Origin: an uncultured Lachnospiraceae bacterium
GTDB lineage: Bacteria; Bacillota; Clostridia; Lachnospirales; Lachnospiraceae
Assembly (NCBI GenBank): GCA_910579495.1
Contig: CAJTVD010000033.1
Span: 14,821 to 40,502, forward strand
Length of the DNA: 25,682 bases
Direction of reading: 5' to 3'
A program made the position numbers and the translations under genes. Of the stretch, positions 23,481 to 25,682 are shown in pieces. Within the stretch, counting starts at the first letter, position 1; every line of letters begins with the position of its first letter. The notes below the pieces were generated by a model. It saw nothing but the letters and a program-made list of their open reading frames with translations. It ran no database searches and was not told where the DNA came from.

Positions 23481-24536
23481 CTACTCAAACGCCACACAGG
23501 TCATGGACTGATTGACAAACTGGCCATTATAATGCTCCCCATATCCCACCAGGCCAGCATGGCTGCCTAATGCGCTCATTTCCCTTAAATAATCTTCCAT
23601 ATAATGGTTTTCCGTAAACAGCAAATACCGGAACAGGCAATTGACAGAAAATACTGCCGATATTTTGGGAAAATCTTTATAAATGGACTGGATCGTGTTC
23701 TTTACGATCTGCCTGTAGTCCCCCAGTTCAAGAAGGATAAGCACATCGGAGTCGTTTACCTGCCTGAAACAGGCAAGGGCATTCCCGCTGACCTCCTTGA
23801 TGGAAATAATACAGGTATCTTTCCCGCTGATTTTACCGAAAGGGTTCTTGAAGGTCTGGGTCGTGATCTCCTTCTCTGTCACATGGAGGATATCCTGATA
23901 TACCTGCCTGGCAGGCTTTCCGTTCAGGGCTCCTAATATGTAGTTGGCTTTATCCGTATGGGAAGCGATAAAACGGTAATCGCCCATTTTGTGATAGATG
24001 TTTTCCTTATAGGTTTTCACCCTGCCGCCATTGTTCCGCACCAGGGCATAGGCTACTGCATCCTCATAGACCCTGCCGTTGGCGGATACTTTACCTGCGT
24101 CGCCCGTTCCCCCTACCAGGGAAATGCCTCTTTTTTTCAGTACGGCACCGATGGTGGAGAGCACGCAGGCATCATTTCCCGAACAAAAGTCGATGCACAC
24201 TGTATCCCTCTCGGAACCGTTTATTTTCTGGGCGTCCTGCTCTAAACGGGCAATATATTTCACTGGCATTAAGGACACCTGCTCCAGTACATTGGCAACA
24301 GCGTTGACGCCGTCACAAAAGGCAACTACACCCACACCCTTTTCTACTACCCTGATATCATAGCTCATGCCAATGCATCCAATGCTGGGCACCTTGGGAA
24401 ATAATTTCTCCAGTTCCTTCACATGGGCTTCGAACTGCTCACTGTTAGACATCAGTAATATCATCTGGGGATTATGCAGCCCCCGTACTGCTTCCTGCAA
24501 ATTTCCGCTTTGGCTCATTCCAAAAAACTGTTTCAC
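23481..24536 (-). CDS. FIST-domain signal-transduction sensor
   Basis: 351 residues resembling FIST proteins (F-box and intracellular signal transduction), which are proposed small-ligand sensors and are often linked to kinases or chemoreceptors. The FIST N part covers about 25-200 (with LFPKVPSIGCIGMSYD and ISLVGGTGDAGKVSANGRVYEDAVAYALV). The FIST_C part covers about 205-345 (NYILGALNGKPARQVYQDIL, ALGSHAGLVGYGEHYNGQFVNQSMTCVAF). No membrane helix or signal peptide is seen, so it is cytoplasmic. The start is GTG after AGAGG with 7-base spacing. It is the first gene of an operon with the soluble chemoreceptor-like protein. Confidence 0.85.
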   Translation of the reverse strand: MKQFFGMSQSGNLQEAVRGLHNPQMILLMSNSEQFEAHVKELEKLFPKVPSIGCIGMSYDIRVVEKGVGVVAFCDGVNAVANVLEQVSLMPVKYIARLEQDAQKINGSERDTVCIDFCSGNDACVLSTIGAVLKKRGISLVGGTGDAGKVSANGRVYEDAVAYALVRNNGGRVKTYKENIYHKMGDYRFIASHTDKANYILGALNGKPARQVYQDILHVTEKEITTQTFKNPFGKISGKDTCIISIKEVSGNALACFRQVNDSDVLILLELGDYRQIVKNTIQSIYKDFPKISAVFSVNCLFRYLLFTENHYMEDYLREMSALGSHAGLVGYGEHYNGQFVNQSMTCVAFE

Positions 24537-24579
24537 TGCATCGCCTCTTTTCGTAATTTTTCAAATACCAACAGATATT

Positions 24580-24609
24580 ATTATACTTTATCCCCCCTTC
24601 TTGCGTCAA
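24580..24609 (-). promoter_or_regulatory. Sigma-A promoter of the FIST/chemoreceptor operon
   Basis: On the minus strand TTGACG (24604-24609) is followed after 18 bases by a perfect TATAAT (24580-24585), about 45 bases upstream of the GTG start. The spacer includes a run of six G. Confidence 0.65.
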
Positions 24610-24802
24610 TGATTGTCTGATTTTTGACACAAAAAACAATCCCTATTAAGCCTGTTGCTACTTGTCAAGGACGTATTCATCATTTTTCATCACTTTTTCT
24701 CGGTCTGCCCTGTTTTCCATGCCCTAAATCGTGGAGAATAACACGCTTTAATTTGTCCTCTACGCTTTGGGTACTCGTATTAGAAAAATGCCTCCTTAAT
24801 GG
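24610..24802. other. Gap without a recognised gene
   Basis: Between the FIST promoter and the terminator of the right-hand gene. A minus-strand frame ending at 24680 reads TQSVEDKLKRVILHDLG then HGKQGRPRKSDEK. It is preceded by AAGGAGG but has no ATG, GTG or TTG at a suitable distance. It could be a worn gene end; otherwise I see nothing here. Confidence 0.3.
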
Positions 24803-24844
24803 AAAAAAATAGAGCATATAGATTTTTCAGTTTCTATATACTCT
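24803..24844 (-). terminator. Intrinsic terminator after the right-hand Rpn-like gene
   Basis: AGAGCATATAGA (24811-24822) and TCTATATACTCT (24833-24844) pair over 12 positions with one wobble. On the minus strand the stem is followed by ATTTTTTT. It lies 30 bases past the stop codon. Confidence 0.8.
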
Positions 24845-24874
24845 AACGCTGTTACCATATTTGATTTTGATTGA

Positions 24875-25682
24875 TTACGCTAACTGCATAACCTCGGCTT
24901 CAAGTTCTTTCGCATCTTCTAATGATAATTTTGGGAAAAAACTTGGTATTTCTTCTACTGTAATTCTTCCGTTTTTTAACATTATCCTTGCATTTTCTCT
25001 TGCTTCCCTATGTGTAGCATTATCATCAATATCCTTTACATATGCTTCCAAAACCTGCTCATCATCAAACAATGTCATCATAATGTCCACAACCTCCTGT
25101 TCCTTGTTTTCAAGATATTCTTTCAATACGTTTTTGTTCTTGCAAATACGGATTGTTTCCGTTACCGCTTTCTTTGTCTGCCCGTATTTCTTTCTCTGCC
25201 CATTATACACTTTGCAGAAAATAATATACTGCCCGATAATGCTGTTCTCGTCCTCTTGATACAATACCTTGGCTTCTGCGTCTACCGCTATCTTTTCACC
25301 GTCAAAAAAGTCTTTTGAAAGCGATATGGTATCGGGCGGATTTTTCGGCTTTTCACCCGTAAATATCACATATAATTCGGGTTTTGGCATATCCACTTTT
25401 TTAGAACCATATAAATTTTGCTTGGTACGCTTGAAAAAATCGTGATATGTTTGTATAAGATACATCAATGCACGTATGATAATATTCAATGTCCATGTTG
25501 ACTGACTTTCAACCAAAATAACAAGTCTGCCGCCAACCGAAAATCCAAGGTCGTTATAGTCTGCGTCTACCAGTATGTGCTTGATAGTAACATCTTTTAT
25601 ATCTTCTTCTGTTACATTACCGTCCTCTGGGTGAAGTGCCTTATACAGTCGGAGCAGATATTTTTTGTCTTGAAATAAATTT
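24875..25682 (-). CDS. Rpn-like PD-(D/E)XK nuclease-family protein, 5' end beyond the window
   Basis: The frame is open to the right edge, giving 269 visible codons; the start lies outside. The visible N-terminal part (KYLLRLYKALHPEDGNVTEED, then DYNDLGFSVGGRLVILVESQS and LNIIIRALMYLIQTYHDFF) follows the pattern of a clostridial Rpn/putative-transposase family, with the acidic residue of DYNDLGF and the E-x-Q of VESQS as probable active-site positions. The C-terminal part (LFDDEQVLEAYVKDI, EEIPSFFPKLSLEDAKELEAEV) is helical. A TTG at 25514-25516 could be mistaken for a start, but homologous sequence continues upstream. The gene is A+T-rich, unlike the Rpn-like gene at 5943-6974, so the two were probably gained separately. 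It ends in a strong terminator. Confidence 0.75.
   Translation of the reverse strand, partial: NLFQDKKYLLRLYKALHPEDGNVTEEDIKDVTIKHILVDADYNDLGFSVGGRLVILVESQSTWTLNIIIRALMYLIQTYHDFFKRTKQNLYGSKKVDMPKPELYVIFTGEKPKNPPDTISLSKDFFDGEKIAVDAEAKVLYQEDENSIIGQYIIFCKVYNGQRKKYGQTKKAVTETIRICKNKNVLKEYLENKEQEVVDIMMTLFDDEQVLEAYVKDIDDNATHREARENARIMLKNGRITVEEIPSFFPKLSLEDAKELEAEVMQLA

Overview
The window looks like a chromosomal segment of a Lachnospiraceae-type Clostridia genome. The main grounds are the SCIFF peptide/ScfB radical-SAM pair, a fused SecDF, a TIGR04086-type membrane protein, and intrinsic terminators with strong Shine-Dalgarno sites. No ribosomal RNA or tRNA is present, so the placement rests on gene content alone. 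Almost everything is on the minus strand; the exceptions are a small membrane-protein gene and agrB/agrD.

Region 1 (1-5780, minus): a housekeeping block in transcription order murE-like ligase, priA, def, fmt, ending in a 104-base tandem repeat after fmt. Region 2 (5781-7640): three direct copies (R1-R3) of a 162-base structured repeat. R1 and R2 flank an Rpn-family nuclease-like gene, and R3 follows a PfkB-type sugar kinase. Region 3 (7640-16603): the PfkB kinase, recJ, secDF, scfB and scfA (the 47-residue SCIFF peptide, easy to miss because of its size), then a CNNM/CorC membrane protein and, divergently, the TIGR04086 protein.

Region 4 (16620-22463) is the most interesting part: an Agr-type quorum-sensing island. 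It holds an XRE regulator, a large nested dyad, agrB and a tiny agrD on the plus strand, and a decayed IS256-like transposase fragment. Converging from the right come an AgrC-like sensor kinase, a LytTR response regulator and a double-XRE protein. Upstream of these is a second operon of an XRE regulator plus a short AgrC-like kinase with a single membrane helix. The predicted autoinducer carries serine where most AgrD peptides carry the ring-forming cysteine, which points to a lactone rather than a thiolactone. The AgrC gene and the last part of the response regulator gene are much richer in A+T than the flanks, as if the specificity cassette had been exchanged.

Region 5 (22464-24609) is an operon of a FIST-domain sensor and a soluble chemoreceptor-type signalling protein with its own promoter and terminator. 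Region 6 (24803-25682) is a second, A+T-rich Rpn-like gene cut by the right edge.

Working model (inference): AgrB processes and exports the AgrD peptide, the full-length AgrC senses it and phosphorylates the LytTR regulator, and the XRE proteins and the short kinase tune the circuit. Whether the FIST/receptor pair belongs to it is unknown.
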